From NCBI GenBank assembly GCA_003833135.1, contig QZLH01000214.1, positions 62,818-126,817 on the forward strand: a stretch of 64,000 nt of DNA, read 5' to 3'. The notes beneath the pieces were generated by a model. That model saw nothing but the letters and a program-made list of their open reading frames with translations. It did not search any database and was not told the origin of the DNA. Every line of letters begins with the position of its first letter. The stretch's first letter is position 1. The DNA comes from Oehlia diaphana. Taxonomy: Eukaryota > Glomeromycota > Glomeromycetes > Glomerales > Glomeraceae. Made by a program: the position numbers and the translations under genes. This document shows, piece by piece, positions 47,901-60,154 of the stretch.

Positions 47901-49851
47901 TTATTTCAGATTTAGTGAACTCTGCCCCTAATTCTTCACTTATTAATCAAGTTTATATGGTACCACTTCCAGATTTTACCGTATATCCTGAGAAATTTGA
48001 GGATAAACGAGTAGAAAACTGGAAGATTCCTTTCAAATTTTTAAAATTGTTATTTTGGCCACGTGGTCATGTGCTTAGAAAAAAGCATCATATGAGTCCA
48101 TTCTTGAGAATGATAAGAGAAGACAATGGTGCAGAAATTTATGATAATCCGTCAATGGCCGCAGTAATTGATTTTAAATGGAAAGCGGCAAGAAATCATT
48201 TCTTAAGACATGCACTTATATACGTTATATTTGCATTACTTTTTGCATTTATATGTGGGGCGATTAAAGGAATACGATTTAATTTTGATTTTCGGGGGTA
48301 CGTTTTACTATACTTTTCATTTTATTGGTTGGGAATTTATTTATTGAATACTGAAAGAATTCAATTAAAATATGAGGGATGGAGAAGATATTTTGGGCTT
48401 TATAATTTTTTTGATTTGTTTTCAGTTATTTTACCATTAGTGATAGCTAGTTTAGGTTTATACGTTGGTTATAAAATCTTCTATATTGATGAAGAATCTG
48501 AAGAACAAATTGAAGAAGCTATAAGAGACCTTCGAACATATACTGTTCTTAATTCATTTACAGTTTTAATAGTGTGGTTGGAACTTTTTTTGGTAAGCTT
48601 TTTGAATGAATATTTAAATATACATAACATACAAATATTTTGATACTAACTTTATTTAATAAAAATAGTTATTACGGTACTTTGAAAGATCCGGAGCTTA
48701 CATTTATATTTTAGCCAATATCTTTAAACAAATTATACCTTTCTTAATTTTTATTCTAGTGGTTGTTCTCGGATTTGGTCATGCTATGTGGGTGAAGGTT
48801 TTAAAAAAAATTTTCAAAAAAAGTACCGTTGACGATCGATATTTTTACTAAAACTTCATAATAAAATTTTAATTTATTTTTAATAGGTTCATTTTACTTG
48901 ATAGTGCTGACGTTATAGGTATTGAACCTGATGGTTCCTCCTTTCAAATCACACCTACTGATTCAGATACAGGTGAACCATTACCATATATAGTGGAACA
49001 AGTGTTTGATGTGAAAAGTGTATCAGATAATTATTACACAGATTTTATTAAATCTGTTGAATCAGTTTTCTTTTGGACTGGTGGTCGTTGGGATCAATTA
49101 GAACAATGGAATTTTTGGCCAGTAGATGTTTATTCTATTATTGGTAGTATCCTTCTTGTTACAATTTTACAGAATATGTTGATTGCGATCATGAGGTAAG
49201 TTTTAATATATAAAAAAAAATAATGCTTATTTATATTAATCATATTAAACTTATATATAATATTTAATTTTTAGCGGTGCATATAATGATGCTAAAGAAT
49301 TTGGTAGACATGCAGTATTAGAATATCGAGCAGAATTGATCGAAGATTATGAAACGATCGAAAAACCTCTTGGAAGTAAAAGAGGAAATCCTCGATATAT
49401 TTATTATATTGGAAAATCTGATTATATAGAAGAATGGTTAAGAAAATCAGAGAAAGCAAGAAAAAATCATGAGAATTTCTTATCAAAAGTTGATGACAAG
49501 AATCCTTGGGACGATTATGACGATGATGATGACGATGATGATGATAATGAAGGAGGAGGATATCATTATCAAGATCTTTCACATTATTATTCAACTGAGA
49601 CTGATTCTATTGCATCACCAAGAAAAGAACAAGAAACTCCATTATCATTATATTGGTTTGTTGATGAAAATGATAGTAAGGAGAAATTATCAAAATCTTC
49701 AAATATTTCATCTAAATCAACTAATATTATTCAAAATAATAATATTGATAACGATAATGAAGAAATTAGATTATTGAAAGAAAAAATTATATCCATGGAA
49801 GGAACTATCAAAATTTTAATCTCTACAATACAAAATCAAAAAACAATATAA
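44918..49851 (+). CDS. WD40-like / TRP-type six-transmembrane ion channel fusion
   Basis: Exons 44918-47795 (with a false gap), 47890-48592, 48669-48787, 48887-49195, 49275-49851. Removing the gap and one of two identical 59-base flanks gives 1376 residues in one frame. The first half is a beta-propeller-like region with WD40-type lines (HQYIAISPDGTQIATLS; SCYAISNNESLFAYCRGANS; LTIVVWDLF). After a linker, six membrane segments follow: FLRHALIYVIFALLFAFICG, YVLLYFSFYWLGIYLL, FDLFSVILPLVIASLGLYVG, YTVLNSFTVLIVWLELFLLL, IIPFLIFILVVVLGFGHAMF, and SIIGSILLVTILQNMLIAIM, with a pore-loop candidate FIKSVESVFFWTGGRWDQL before the last. LQNMLIAIMSGAYNDA resembles the S6-TRP region of TRPV channels. The tail has an Asp run and a short coiled coil. 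It probably sits in a membrane as a tetrameric cation channel; ankyrin repeats usual in TRPV are absent, the propeller taking their place. Confidence 0.88.
45870..46265. other. Spurious assembly gap (396 N) between identical flanks
   Basis: The 59 bases before the gap (45811-45869, TACCATTTATTTAATGGAGA onward) are repeated exactly after it (46266-46324). The paralogue at 63880-63950 runs through this point with a single copy. Dropping 455 bases (gap plus one copy, not a multiple of three) restores a single coding frame. The gap is thus two overlapping contig ends that were not merged. Confidence 0.93.
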
Positions 49852-52800
49852 ATTTTTTTTTTTTTAATTTTACCTGATAAATTTATTTAGTTTTAAAAAA
49901 AAGTTAATTTTTTGACAATTTTTTTATCTTTGTATATATATTGTATACGTTATATAGTTCAGTTATTAGAGACTTTTATTTGTATTATAAAAAATTATAA
50001 AATTTCACTTATTACCAATTGGCACTATAAAAAAATATATAAATCATTTTTTAAAAGTTAAAAGTGACTTTTAAACGTCATATACACTTAAGAAAATATT
50101 TAAAAAATTTTTTAAGTACTTGCGATTGCTGCGTCATCAACTACGAATAAATAAAACAATGGAGAAAACGATCACCAAAACATACATTAATGTCACGGGG
50201 GTGTGTAATATGGTTTGTGGTTGAAATGAATCATTTGTTTATTATTTATTGCAATTTAAGTTTAATAAAATGGATAAACCTTTTTTGAATGTTTCTTTTT
50301 TGCCAAGAATTACAAAAATATTCGCGTGCATCGGTCAATCTCCTTCCGATTAAAAGTATTACACATAAATTAATCTCACTGATTTAAACCTTTAACCGAA
50401 TCAAATAATGAATAAATTTCGTAATTTTCGATATACATGTGTCCCGAAATATTTTATTTTCACAAAAATTAAAAAAAGGTTAATTAGTTAGAGTTACATT
50501 AAACATCAAAATCTGACAGTACCAACCTGGGGATCGAGTAATTTTGGCCAACATTACGGCATTAAGAATTACGCATGTGACAAATAATGGGATGACAAAT
50601 GAGGTGTTCCCAAAAAGTAGGTGGTGAAATATTTTTTAACTAATTAAATGGAAACGCGGAAGAGTGTGAAACATGAATAATTTCTGCGATCACGCGAGTG
50701 TAAAATTCTGTTGTTGATAATTTTTACTATCTGCTATTATCACGTGATACTTCTCCGCGGAACGTTGCAACGTGATTCATACTGTATATGGAGTATGGAC
50801 TTAGTTCTTAGGACTAAGACCGGACTAGGACCGACTTTACAACGATCATTTTTACACGAATGACTCGAATGAATACACTAAGATTTATACTGTAATTCTA
50901 GTTGTAACAACTTACAACAATGATACTCCTGGCGGCCCGAGTTTAGGAGTTATGCACGTGCACGTGCGTTAATTCTGGCGTTAAGGAACTCCGTTTATTA
51001 TGTTCTCGTATCGGTTTCACAAATGTAATACTCACTATTCCGAAAATGTCAGTAATCTGCCATAAAATACCGACATCTTAAATTCCTGTTGTCCAACCGG
51101 CACGTGATGATGTGCGATAACTGCGCTTCGTACTTGCTCCTAGTGTCCTAGTGATAATCCTCGATAATCTTCACTCATTTTTATTTCTAAAGTTCGTTAT
51201 GACCAGAACTATTTCTTACTGACAAACGGAATATGGGAAGTTTTTCATAATAGATAAAGATCTAGGAGTTTAGAAACAATAGTTGTGTAGTTGTGTGTCC
51301 TTAACATTTGGGAAATTAAGAGATTATTGTGTTTCATTAATATACTTTAATGACTTTATGCTAAAATATGTATTTTTTGCTTCAGGTAGTATTTTAGTCA
51401 TCAGTACTTCTCTTTTACAACGTTAGCTTTGTGGATTAATTAATTAGGCAAACTTTACTCTTTCTTTGATGGATATTTTATGCTTTGTTTATGTAATCTA
51501 ATTATAGATTTGTTTGCCTTTCATATAGATTCTTTCTTTAGCACGTAATTCTTATGATAAGTGCTTCTTGAGAAGTGGTTGGTTTCTCTAATCATTAGAA
51601 TATTTAATCGTCTTTAGTTATTTAACTAAAACCTTGCTTCCTTTTGCTAATATCGACATTGATCTTAGCGATATTGCCTTATTGTCCGTATTATCGGACT
51701 TTCTTTATTCATTAAAATACAGTATATCTTCGATCTTTCGATTTCTTTATACTCCTTTAAGTATATATATCTTCGTTCTTTTGAATTTATTTTAGTTATG
51801 ATAGTTTTATAGACATAGGTTTTGCGTTTTCAGTACTCCTTTCATATGTTTTAACCCATTGAAATTATTTAAATAGTAATGTTTGGCTGGTTAGCAATGG
51901 TAAATGATAAATAATCCACAAAGAGATAATATTTGTATTTCGCTTTTTTTTTGAAATTAGTTTTATTATTTCCTTGATGGTAATTTGGTTGAAGTTAATT
52001 TATTAATTAATAAAAAAATATTTTTTTTTGCACACAAAATCACATCAGATTTTGGTCATCATATTGTTGGTAACAAGATTTTAATTTTTATGGTTTAATA
52101 TATTTTTAATAAAATGTTTTTTTTAAAGGTAATACAGGTTACGAACAACAAAATAATTGAAGGGTGATTACGTCTTAATTGGTTGTTAAATAAAAAAAAA
52201 AATTACTAAATCATCAATAGTAGGATTTATTATTAGTCGGGTAGAGAACTTGCATCATTTACGCTCCAAAGATGAGATTTACGCCCCTATAATGTGTCTT
52301 TAATGTGTTCAAGTAGTGTGTTTCAAGAATAACAATATATTCTTTACCTTTTGTCACTAAAATTTCGGAAGAATGTTTAAAATTAAATATTACTAAAATT
52401 ACAAAAGACTTTATTATTTTAATTAATGTAATTAATTTAGCGTAATGACTTACAGTATATATTATGTTCGACGCATAAAGTTTTTCTATATTTTTTTTCC
52501 TAGTAAAACACCTTGAAAGCCTCTGTAAAATTTCTAATTAAAAATACCCTTTACAATATATTATATACTAGGCAGATTTTTTCAACTAATGATAAGTCAA
52601 AGAAAATTAAGAAATTGAAAAGATTCTTTAAAAACCTATCTTAAAATACACAAGTTTTTATAATTTACAGTGCTAACCTATTAACCCTTTACAAGATCCT
52701 CTCTGCCTTTCATAAAATTCTAAAACTAGATCACCTTGTCGTCGATAATGGTTGTCTTCTAAGATAATAAAAAGTTAATAAATAAATACTTACTATTTGT

Positions 52801-53448
52801 TGACCAGGACACTAATCATTGATCTCGGTATACTTGTTTTTGTTTTTCATAAGAGTAAACTAGTGTTGGCCAGGTTTTCCTTTACTATAATAGCAACAAC
52901 GTTTTTTTTTGACATTTATTAATTTACATTTTACGTGTTCAAGATTTTTTTTTTTTTCTTGGTGCATCTTTATAATAAAAAGTTATTTATTCATATACAT
53001 ATTTTTTTATTTTTAGAAGAGTTGTCGGAATGGTTAATTACATAGTAAGAAGAAACTAGAGGTACTACAATACATAATATTAACAAAAATAATTTACTAA
53101 AACTACTCGCCCCATAAATGGCTCACCCTTCGTTAAAAAATGCTAACTATATAGGTCTGTATAGGAAACTTTGTTACTACGGTAACCTCGCCACAGTTTT
53201 TTTTTCGCCACATTTTTTTTTGCCACAATTTCACAATTTGCAGATCCAATGCAAAGTCTCTTCGCGTCGAAGATTTAATCTATAAATAATAAATATGAAA
53301 TTATAAATAAGAATGTAAATCTAATTGTAAAGTATGTGTAACATACGAAAAAAGAATATTATCAAAATAATATATATATATATAAATATGTATTTTATTT
53401 ATTGGTTTACCTTAAAATTTTTCATTTTATGCATTATAACTTTAAAAA
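49852..53448. other. Gene-poor region
   Basis: No supportable gene in 3.6 kb. A more GC-balanced section lies at about 50660-51180, with CACGTG-containing words near 50735-50745 and 51097, but without frames or paired repeats. A (TA)n run is at about 53370-53383. Confidence 0.4.
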
Positions 53449-53661
53449 TTAAAAGAAAGGAGACCCATTAAAAAATTGATTTGCGAATGGATCGCTTGTA
53501 ATTTGTAAAGGTAATTGTGTAATTCGGTTTGACATATTTATTGTACGTCTTCTATGCAACCTCGTAATTCTACGTCCATACCGTTGAATTCGTCGTTGAT
53601 TTCGGCGTCTTTGGAGAATAAAGTGAAAAGGAACGTGTAAATTCCTATTATTTAATGGCAT
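53449..53661 (-). CDS. Possible small Arg-rich protein, 70 aa
   Basis: Single 70-codon frame starting MPLNNRNLHVPFHFILQRRR, rich in Arg (RRNQRRIQRYGRRITRLHRR) and ending FFNGSPFF. A TATATATA lies about 10-20 bases upstream of the ATG on the coding strand, too near to be certain as a TATA box. No relative recognised. The 3' end has a degraded partial copy about 1 kb away (54502-54531), so it may belong to a repeated sequence. It could equally be chance. Confidence 0.3.
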   Translation of the reverse strand: MPLNNRNLHVPFHFILQRRRNQRRIQRYGRRITRLHRRRTINMSNRITQLPLQITSDPFANQFFNGSPFF

Positions 53662-54235
53662 TTTTATATATATGAACTCAGAGTTTAAAAGTTCAATAAA
53701 TGGGAAAGAAAAAAAATTGAAAAATGTTTTTCAAATCTAATTTAGGTGTAGTATTTATACGAAAACGAATTAAATTCATGCTAAACTACAAATTACTTAC
53801 TAAAAATTGCTTTAAATAGTTATTTTTTGAAAGTGATAAACGGTTAAAATAGAAAAGAATAAGAATGCAAACGTGAAAATAATATCATATTGACATAAAT
53901 TTGATTTATTTTATTTCAAAGGATCATCACGAATATACTGGAAATTATCCATATACGATTTGCGAATCGTAATGTTGGCTGATCTTGCATAATTCTGGCC
54001 AAATCACGCAGAATTCATATGTACAGAGTGGCAAAAATAATATATATTATTATTTATTTACAGAATTCTATAGAAGTTTCTATAACTTCTACTAAGCGTC
54101 ATTTCCTTTTTAGAATGATTTCCTGATGTGTCGGAGGGTGGTCAGTGTGTGATTTTTAGTGCGGAAGTGTGCGCTTGCACATGACTGATGATTTTCCGCA
54201 CACACTACCCTTTTAAAGTGTGCGCAATTCCTACA
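53662..54235. other. Intergenic, no gene seen
   Basis: No coding frame. The last 110 bases (about 54125-54235) are relatively GC-rich and contain repeated GTGTGCGC and its near-inverse GCACAC words around 54165-54230, which could be the decayed edge of a second inverted-repeat element next to the 54236 one. Confidence 0.35.
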
Positions 54236-54453
54236 ACCCTAGCCATGGCGAAAAAAAAGTGACTGACACGTGACTGCATTTTATTCATCACAAACCGTCA
54301 CACCTACCGCGTTTCCACTTTTTATATTTATCTGAGGGACTTGTTTTTTGTCACTCATTATTCGTCACTGATTATTTCACGTGTTAGTGCATAACGCCGT
54401 AATGCGGGCCAAAAGTCACGTGTCAGTCACTTTTTTTTCGCCATGGCTAGGGT
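54236..54453. mobile_element. 218-base miniature inverted-repeat element
   Basis: Forty-base terminal inverted repeats: ACCCTAGCCATGGCGAAAAA onward through CACGTGACT at 54236-54275, and the reverse complement at 54414-54453. The arms are identical including the eight-A/T run. The interior is not coding. Both sides have a CGCAATTCC word (54224 and 54458), and TA dinucleotides lie two to three bases outside, but no certain target duplication can be assigned. Confidence 0.85.
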
Positions 54454-55436
54454 ATTACGCAATTCCGTTATATAATATAGCTAGTATAGCTTTACCTATT
54501 TAAAAATTGATTTGTAAATAGATCACTTGTATCGCGTTATGGGACAAAATTTTTATTAATAGGTCATAAATAAATATATCATGTGAGACATAATCATATC
54601 GCCTCCGGCGAGATATACATTTATCCAAATAATAATATATATAGTCCCCATTTCTCAGTTCCTGGCGATCGAATAAGACGTATGGGATAGTTATATATGT
54701 TTTAAAAGATGTGAGGATTTTTAAATAGATATTATTAAAGGTTTTATTTCATTAATTATTATCCGTTATATTTTATTAATCTGTATTTATTTGGATTCAG
54801 TTTGATTTATATAATATTCTGTTCTTCGTTTTGAAAGCGTTGATAATTTTTTTTTCAAAAGTATGATACTCTAAAAATAACTTCTCCAACATCTTATGTA
54901 ACAACTAATGAAATTGATGTTAATAAAGAAAATTAACCTTAAGGTTCCAAAATGTTTGTTCAAAAGCATAAAATACTGGGATATCTGTTGTCAATCCAAT
55001 TCAAATAATTACCGATCACGAATTAAGCTTCGCTCCTAAATCCGGCACAATTAAGAACAAATGCTTCATCCCATTTAATTAATTACACATGAGAAAGTTC
55101 ATCCACATTTTTATTTGTGATTTATAAAGAAATTATTGAGTCGCTTTATTTACTATAAATTTCAATATGCTATAAAGTACATGAAAAAAAATATTTTTCT
55201 CAATCTCAATAACATAAATGATAAAATGACATAACTTGTTTTTTTTAAGTACAGTATGTTTATTTTGTAATTAAAAATTTAAAATGCATATCACTAAACT
55301 CCAATATAACAATTAATAGAAATACTCTCGCAATACCATAAATAAAAACTGTGTTAAAAACAAAAAACACATTTCTTTGAAGAATTTTGCCTGTGCTTTA
55401 TTCGCATGTCCTAGTAAATTTGTCGCTAGATTTAAA
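54454..55436. other. Intergenic, one short repeat copy
   Basis: At 54502-54531 is a 30-base sequence with about five mismatches to 53470-53499 (AAAAATTGATTTG, then CACTTGTA against CGCTTGTA). Otherwise no coding signal; leftward frames at 55313-55537 are the wrong frame of the lysine-rich end of the following relic. Confidence 0.4.
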
Positions 55437-56250
55437 TTATTTTTTCTTATTCGATTTTTTCTTCTTTTTCTTTTTCTTTTTTTCTTTTGAAATATTCTCA
55501 GCCATCTCAGTCTTAGCTCCTGAAAGTTTCTCCTCAAGTTTTTTCCTTTTTGTATTATTCTTTCAATTGATTTTCATATTCATTTATGGGCATCCGTTCA
55601 AAAGTGTCTTCAATAATATAACACGTTTTTTCTGGATGGTTGAGATAATTAGTTATTCCATCCATTTCATTCCACATAAATAAGCTTTTATTTTTGTCCA
55701 AAAACCACAACACACATCCTGAATGGCTTAGATACAATGGAAAAACCTCAGTTATACAAAGATTTCAGCGAAAGTATTTCTAAGATCTTCATTCAGCAGA
55801 AATTATTTTTCTGAATTATTAAGTTCATCTTTCAACTGGTCAAGAAGTTGACAAGGCACATCCTGTAATTTTTGCAGGGATATTATATTACTTTCACCAC
55901 TACTTTCTTTGTGAAAGTTCGAATTGGTATATTTGGTTCCACTTGACTCAGATGAGTCCAGGTATTCATTTCGGAGCAAATTCCATGATTCCAATACTCC
56001 ATTCTCAGCATCACTTCCAAATGCTGATCTCAAGGGAGGATATGTGATCGGTATCCTGTTGAATTTTGATCATGCGTTTCCTCGGTCCAGGCCTCCCAGC
56101 AGTTGACGCTCCAAAGAAACTGCAATTATCCTCTTGAGTTTGATTTTCCAAGAGACGTTTATCGTTGCCGGACACATTAATTTTGGATTTGTTGGTTGCA
56201 AAATATTTATCCAATCCATGATCTGATTCACATGTTTTCGTAATTAGCAA
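55437..56250 (-). pseudogene. Decayed protein-coding gene, family not recognised
   Basis: Leftward coding-like blocks in different frames: CESDHGLDKYFATNKSKINV to GRPGPRKRMIKIQQDTDH (56220-56045); RSAFGSDAENGVLESWNLLR to DQLKDELNNSEK (56033-55803); LSHSGCVLWFLDKNKSLFMW to INEYENQLKE (55737-55555); and LEEKLSGAKTEMAENISKEK with a Lys-only run to the stop at 55437. The frame changes near 56040 and 55555 are single-base and have no GT-AG pairs, so the copy is probably inactive, though an intron could explain the gap at 55740-55800. Tryptophan-rich LYLSHSGCVLWF resembles no family I can name. Confidence 0.45.
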
Positions 56251-58073
56251 TAATATTTATAATTGTATATTATTTAAGTTATAGTCAGTCTAGAAAAAAA
56301 TAAAAGTATATCTACTATAGTATCATATACTATAAATCTTAAGAATATATAATCTCAGTCATAATCAATTCTTTTAGAACTATAATCTTAGGTTATTACT
56401 TGGTAGATTATTCATCTCTTCCCTTACCCAGGTTTGTAATTATTATATTTGTAAAAATATCTTTGGTTTTATGAATTTCGGTCTTTCTTTTTTTTTGGAC
56501 AAATTGGAGGACAAGAGCTCCTCGTATACAGATACTCAGGGCGTTCCACACTGTAATTATCGCTATCAACATGGTCCCAAGCACTCTTGTCCTCTACATT
56601 GGTGTTGATTGTAATCTACGGGATAAGGAGTGTAGTTGTTTCTATGTAGAATATCAAGAGTATAAACGTCAATACAAGACTCTGTTATAAGAAATAAACC
56701 CTTTGAAAGGTACCTGTAAGGCTGAAGAAATGTGTTGTAAAGAACTTGTTCTCCGCATTTCTGCACCATTATATCGTACAAAAAGAATTGTTTGATCATA
56801 AATTTACATAAAACTGAAAAAACTGGCAAAAGAAATTATTTATCTTCATTTCTATTTTGTTTGATATTATTACAGACCCATTCATGTTAACACAGCGACC
56901 ATGAACGGATGAAGATTTGTCATTTTGTTACAATAAGCGCAACAATGATTGATTTGGTTTCAAAAAAAAAATTTTTATTGAGCTTCCTTTTTTTTTAAAT
57001 AAAAAAGATGAAGTTGTCCATTTCAGGCATTGAAAGTGGAATATTCATTTTGCTCATCGTGAGAGTATTTTAAATAAGTATATTTGAAAGAGATGTATAA
57101 TTTCTTATGTAACATTACCCTTTTGTTGACCGTATTTGACTATTAATCGTCTCAACTCGGGCAAATAGAAACAATGTTATATAAGACATCATTTGTACTA
57201 TGATATAATATCTAAGGCATATAATTAAATAATTTATAAAATCATTTTTTGTTAGACTGTTTGATTATTATTGAAAGAATCTATCACCAAAATAATTAAT
57301 TAAATAAGTATAATATAAATTTTTATTTAATCGTATATTTCTTTTTACAGAGTCATAGTTTCTGATGAAGCATATGATTTAACCTTGGTCTTGCAGTTAC
57401 AATTGTCATTTGCTGATTGATTAATTCACATAGAAAGAAGTTTCCTTGTTCTAAAATTTTCTGACAAAATAAACACAAGAATTGGTTAATATATTATCTC
57501 ATGGATATCGCTGATTTTTCACGGCGCAGCCACAATATTCCACAGTTATTTTTATTACAATCCCGATAATGATGGACTTATTATTCCATCTTTTTAAATA
57601 AACATCAGTAATTCAAAAAAGTATTGTAATACAAAGTTTTTATGTTGATTTCTGAAGGAGATTGTGTGGGTATTATTATCGATAATAATTTAGTTGTAAC
57701 TTTTAAATTTTTTAAATAATTAATTAAAAAGTCCTTTTCATGTGCGAATTTGATATGTAACAATAAAGTTTATCAAATTGCATGAGATATTCGATTTAAT
57801 TATATAATTAATCCTTCGTATATCAATTACTAAAGAGAATACTCAATAAGTACAATAAAAATGTATAATCACATACCGATACGAGATATCAAAATTTTAT
57901 TTATAAATATTTTTAGATCTGGGGTTACATTTATCAGTCAATTTTATTAAGTTCTTAATTCCTTTTGTTTAGTTACTTAATCGATTGGATGATGTTTTAT
58001 AAATAAAATGCGAAAGTCAGCTGAAGATGATTCTGACTTGTGGAATTTTATAACGAAAAAAGCTGGACGTTAC
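56251..58073. other. Gene-poor region
   Basis: A leftward 87-codon frame at 56566-56829 (MPVFSVLCKFMIKQFFLYDI; ends QHQCRGQECLGPC) is not recognised and may be an upstream part of the neighbouring decayed gene. Nothing else in 1.8 kb could be supported. Confidence 0.35.
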
Positions 58074-58381
58074 CTGGCACAAATTGAGGGATGCTTGTTA
58101 TGCTATTGCTTATAATGCCATATTTTTCTAACACTTCCTCCAAACTGCGGTATGAGAAAAACGCACGCTTCTTTTTCTCTTAGCGAAGTCCACACACAAG
58201 TCTTAACGCTGGTCCACTATTTCTGAAATCTTGCTTGTACATCTTTAGGAATTCACGGCCCATTATTTTCGCTGACAAATAATTTCCAAGTCATCATCAT
58301 CAAGACTCGATCCTCCTCCTTGCGCAAAAATACGATAAGTTCATTCGTTTTATATTTCTTGACTTCTTCACTTTCAGACAT
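58074..58381 (-). pseudogene. Decayed SAM-like N-terminal module
   Basis: Read leftward from ATG at 58381: MSESEEVKKYKTNELIVFLR, then in a second frame SLDDDDLEII, then KIMGREFLKMYKQDFRNSG, a DFAK piece, and finally SYRSLEEVLEKYGI and TSIPQFVP just before a GTAACG donor-like site. This order recalls, from memory, a very common N-terminal domain (SAM-like, followed by SYRSLKEVL-type sequence) of multi-copy Rhizophagus proteins. At least three frame breaks and two stops show that the copy is dead. No downstream exon was found to the left. Confidence 0.5.
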
Positions 58382-59820
58382 AGTGCTACATTTTTTATAG
58401 TGATATTAGGCTTAGACAAAAAATAGTATTACTTTCCGGAGTAAGATAAAATTCAAACGGAAACGGAAATGGAAGAAATTGTTATAAGCCCGAAATATTG
58501 TTTAGATGTTTTGTTTTGATCGCCACAGGATGGATAGCAATAAAAGCCACAAGGATTAAGATATTATTGGTGGTATGTGAATCATACAATATTTATCAGA
58601 AATTACAATAATCAAACTAAATATAAACTGATACTTATTTCTGGGAAAAAAAAAGCGGTATTATATGTTTTTATGTTGATAAAATAATACTTATAAATCG
58701 TTGCCGAAGCAATTGATACATAAAGTTGCGAACATATCACTGTTACATTGATGTGAATAAAAAATATTAATTATCTGTGGTCAGTACCTTTGGTACCGTT
58801 TCAGTGGGAAGATACACTATAACATTGATTCCATTTTCACTGGAGAAGATACGTTCATTGGAGGCAGTGTGGGCTCTATTTCATTTATTTTATTACAAGC
58901 AATAGCTCAAATTCGTCCCATTGTAATGTTATAATTATCATTTAAAAATCCTTCTAATTTTTTTTTTAATCTCTTAAACATCTATTTAAAACCTTGTTTT
59001 TTAAGAATTCGCTTCTCGAAAAGGTATTTTTTGCTTCATAACATTCATTCTCGGTCTAATCTCTAAATTGCTCAATATTTCATTTAAGTCTCTTTAATTT
59101 AATTGTTTTTGTATCATTTAACTGAGTTTTAATGTCATTTAAGTCGTTTATGTCTTATTTGAAACTTCCAACTTCCAAATTCATCTGTTGAGTATTATAA
59201 GATCAAATCTGGCGTATTTAATTGTTTACTTTATTTGCTGCCGTGAAGTAATTGTTATTTCTTACTTACGCAGTTTTATTTATAAACATGCTCCTGATTT
59301 CATATGAATGGCAAATTTTCATCCTTAAATGCTGAATTCTGCACTGGTGAAAAATTGAACAAATTTCTTGAAGATGAGGTAGATTGAAATGATTTGAAAA
59401 TGGATCATAGCGGCATATTTATATATCAGCGAAATCAAATTAAGGCTTTTTCTATAGGTGGAGACTTTTCTTACGAAAAATTCTTTTTCATTTATATGAA
59501 TGAAATTAATATGGATAAGAAAAAAAATATTATAGTAATAAATACAAAAAAGATTATCAGTAGAAAATATCCTGGGGGCAAAGAAAGTCTAAGATCCGCT
59601 AACATCATATGTTAAAATCATAACAAACTTTAATAAATTAGCATGTTATTAAGTTAAGCTTTAAGTTTTTAACCAAATGTATGTAAAATCATAAAATCAT
59701 TGAATGATTTAATGGTGACTTCGTTCATTAACCTTAAAATCGTATAATCATCCGTTAATTAATAATGTAAAATTTTAAAAACTATTCCGGAAAGAGTAGT
59801 GCAGTCGGAACCAATGGAAC
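58382..59820. other. Gene-poor region
   Basis: No supportable gene. A 73-codon rightward frame at 59394-59615 (MKMDHSGIFIYQRNQIKAFS) has no recognisable content. The bases 59813-59820 (AATGGAAC) are the left target duplication of the next element. Confidence 0.4.
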
Positions 59821-60146
59821 AGGACCCAGAAATATATATACAAGGGTAGGGTACACAGATGCGTCGCCATTTATAGTGAAATTAGACAGAGTAAAGTTTT
59901 GATTTGCGTACAATCTAAGAATTTTTCATTCATAGTTAGGTCATCAAGATTGCGTGGTAAATTAGAATTTTTTCACATTAGTATTTGGTTCTATAAATAA
60001 TATAGAAGTACTATAGAAGTCATGATAAAATAATTAATAACAATGTCTGAAATTTTATTTACGTATTTTATAAAAAGTCTCTACGTACAGTTCGTAGTAA
60101 AAAAATTTTTCTCCACCTGACCCTTATATATATATTTCTGGGTACT
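59821..60146. mobile_element. 326-base hAT-like MITE with 8-base target duplication
   Basis: Ends are inverted copies: AGGACCCAGAAATATATATA at 59821 onward and the reverse complement of AGTACCCAGAAATATATATA at 60127-60146, then AAGGGT on both sides. AATGGAAC occurs directly outside both ends (59813-59820 and 60147-60154), an 8-base duplication typical of hAT-family insertion. The interior has no coding capacity, so it would depend on a transposase elsewhere. Confidence 0.85.
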
Positions 60147-60154
60147 AATGGAAC

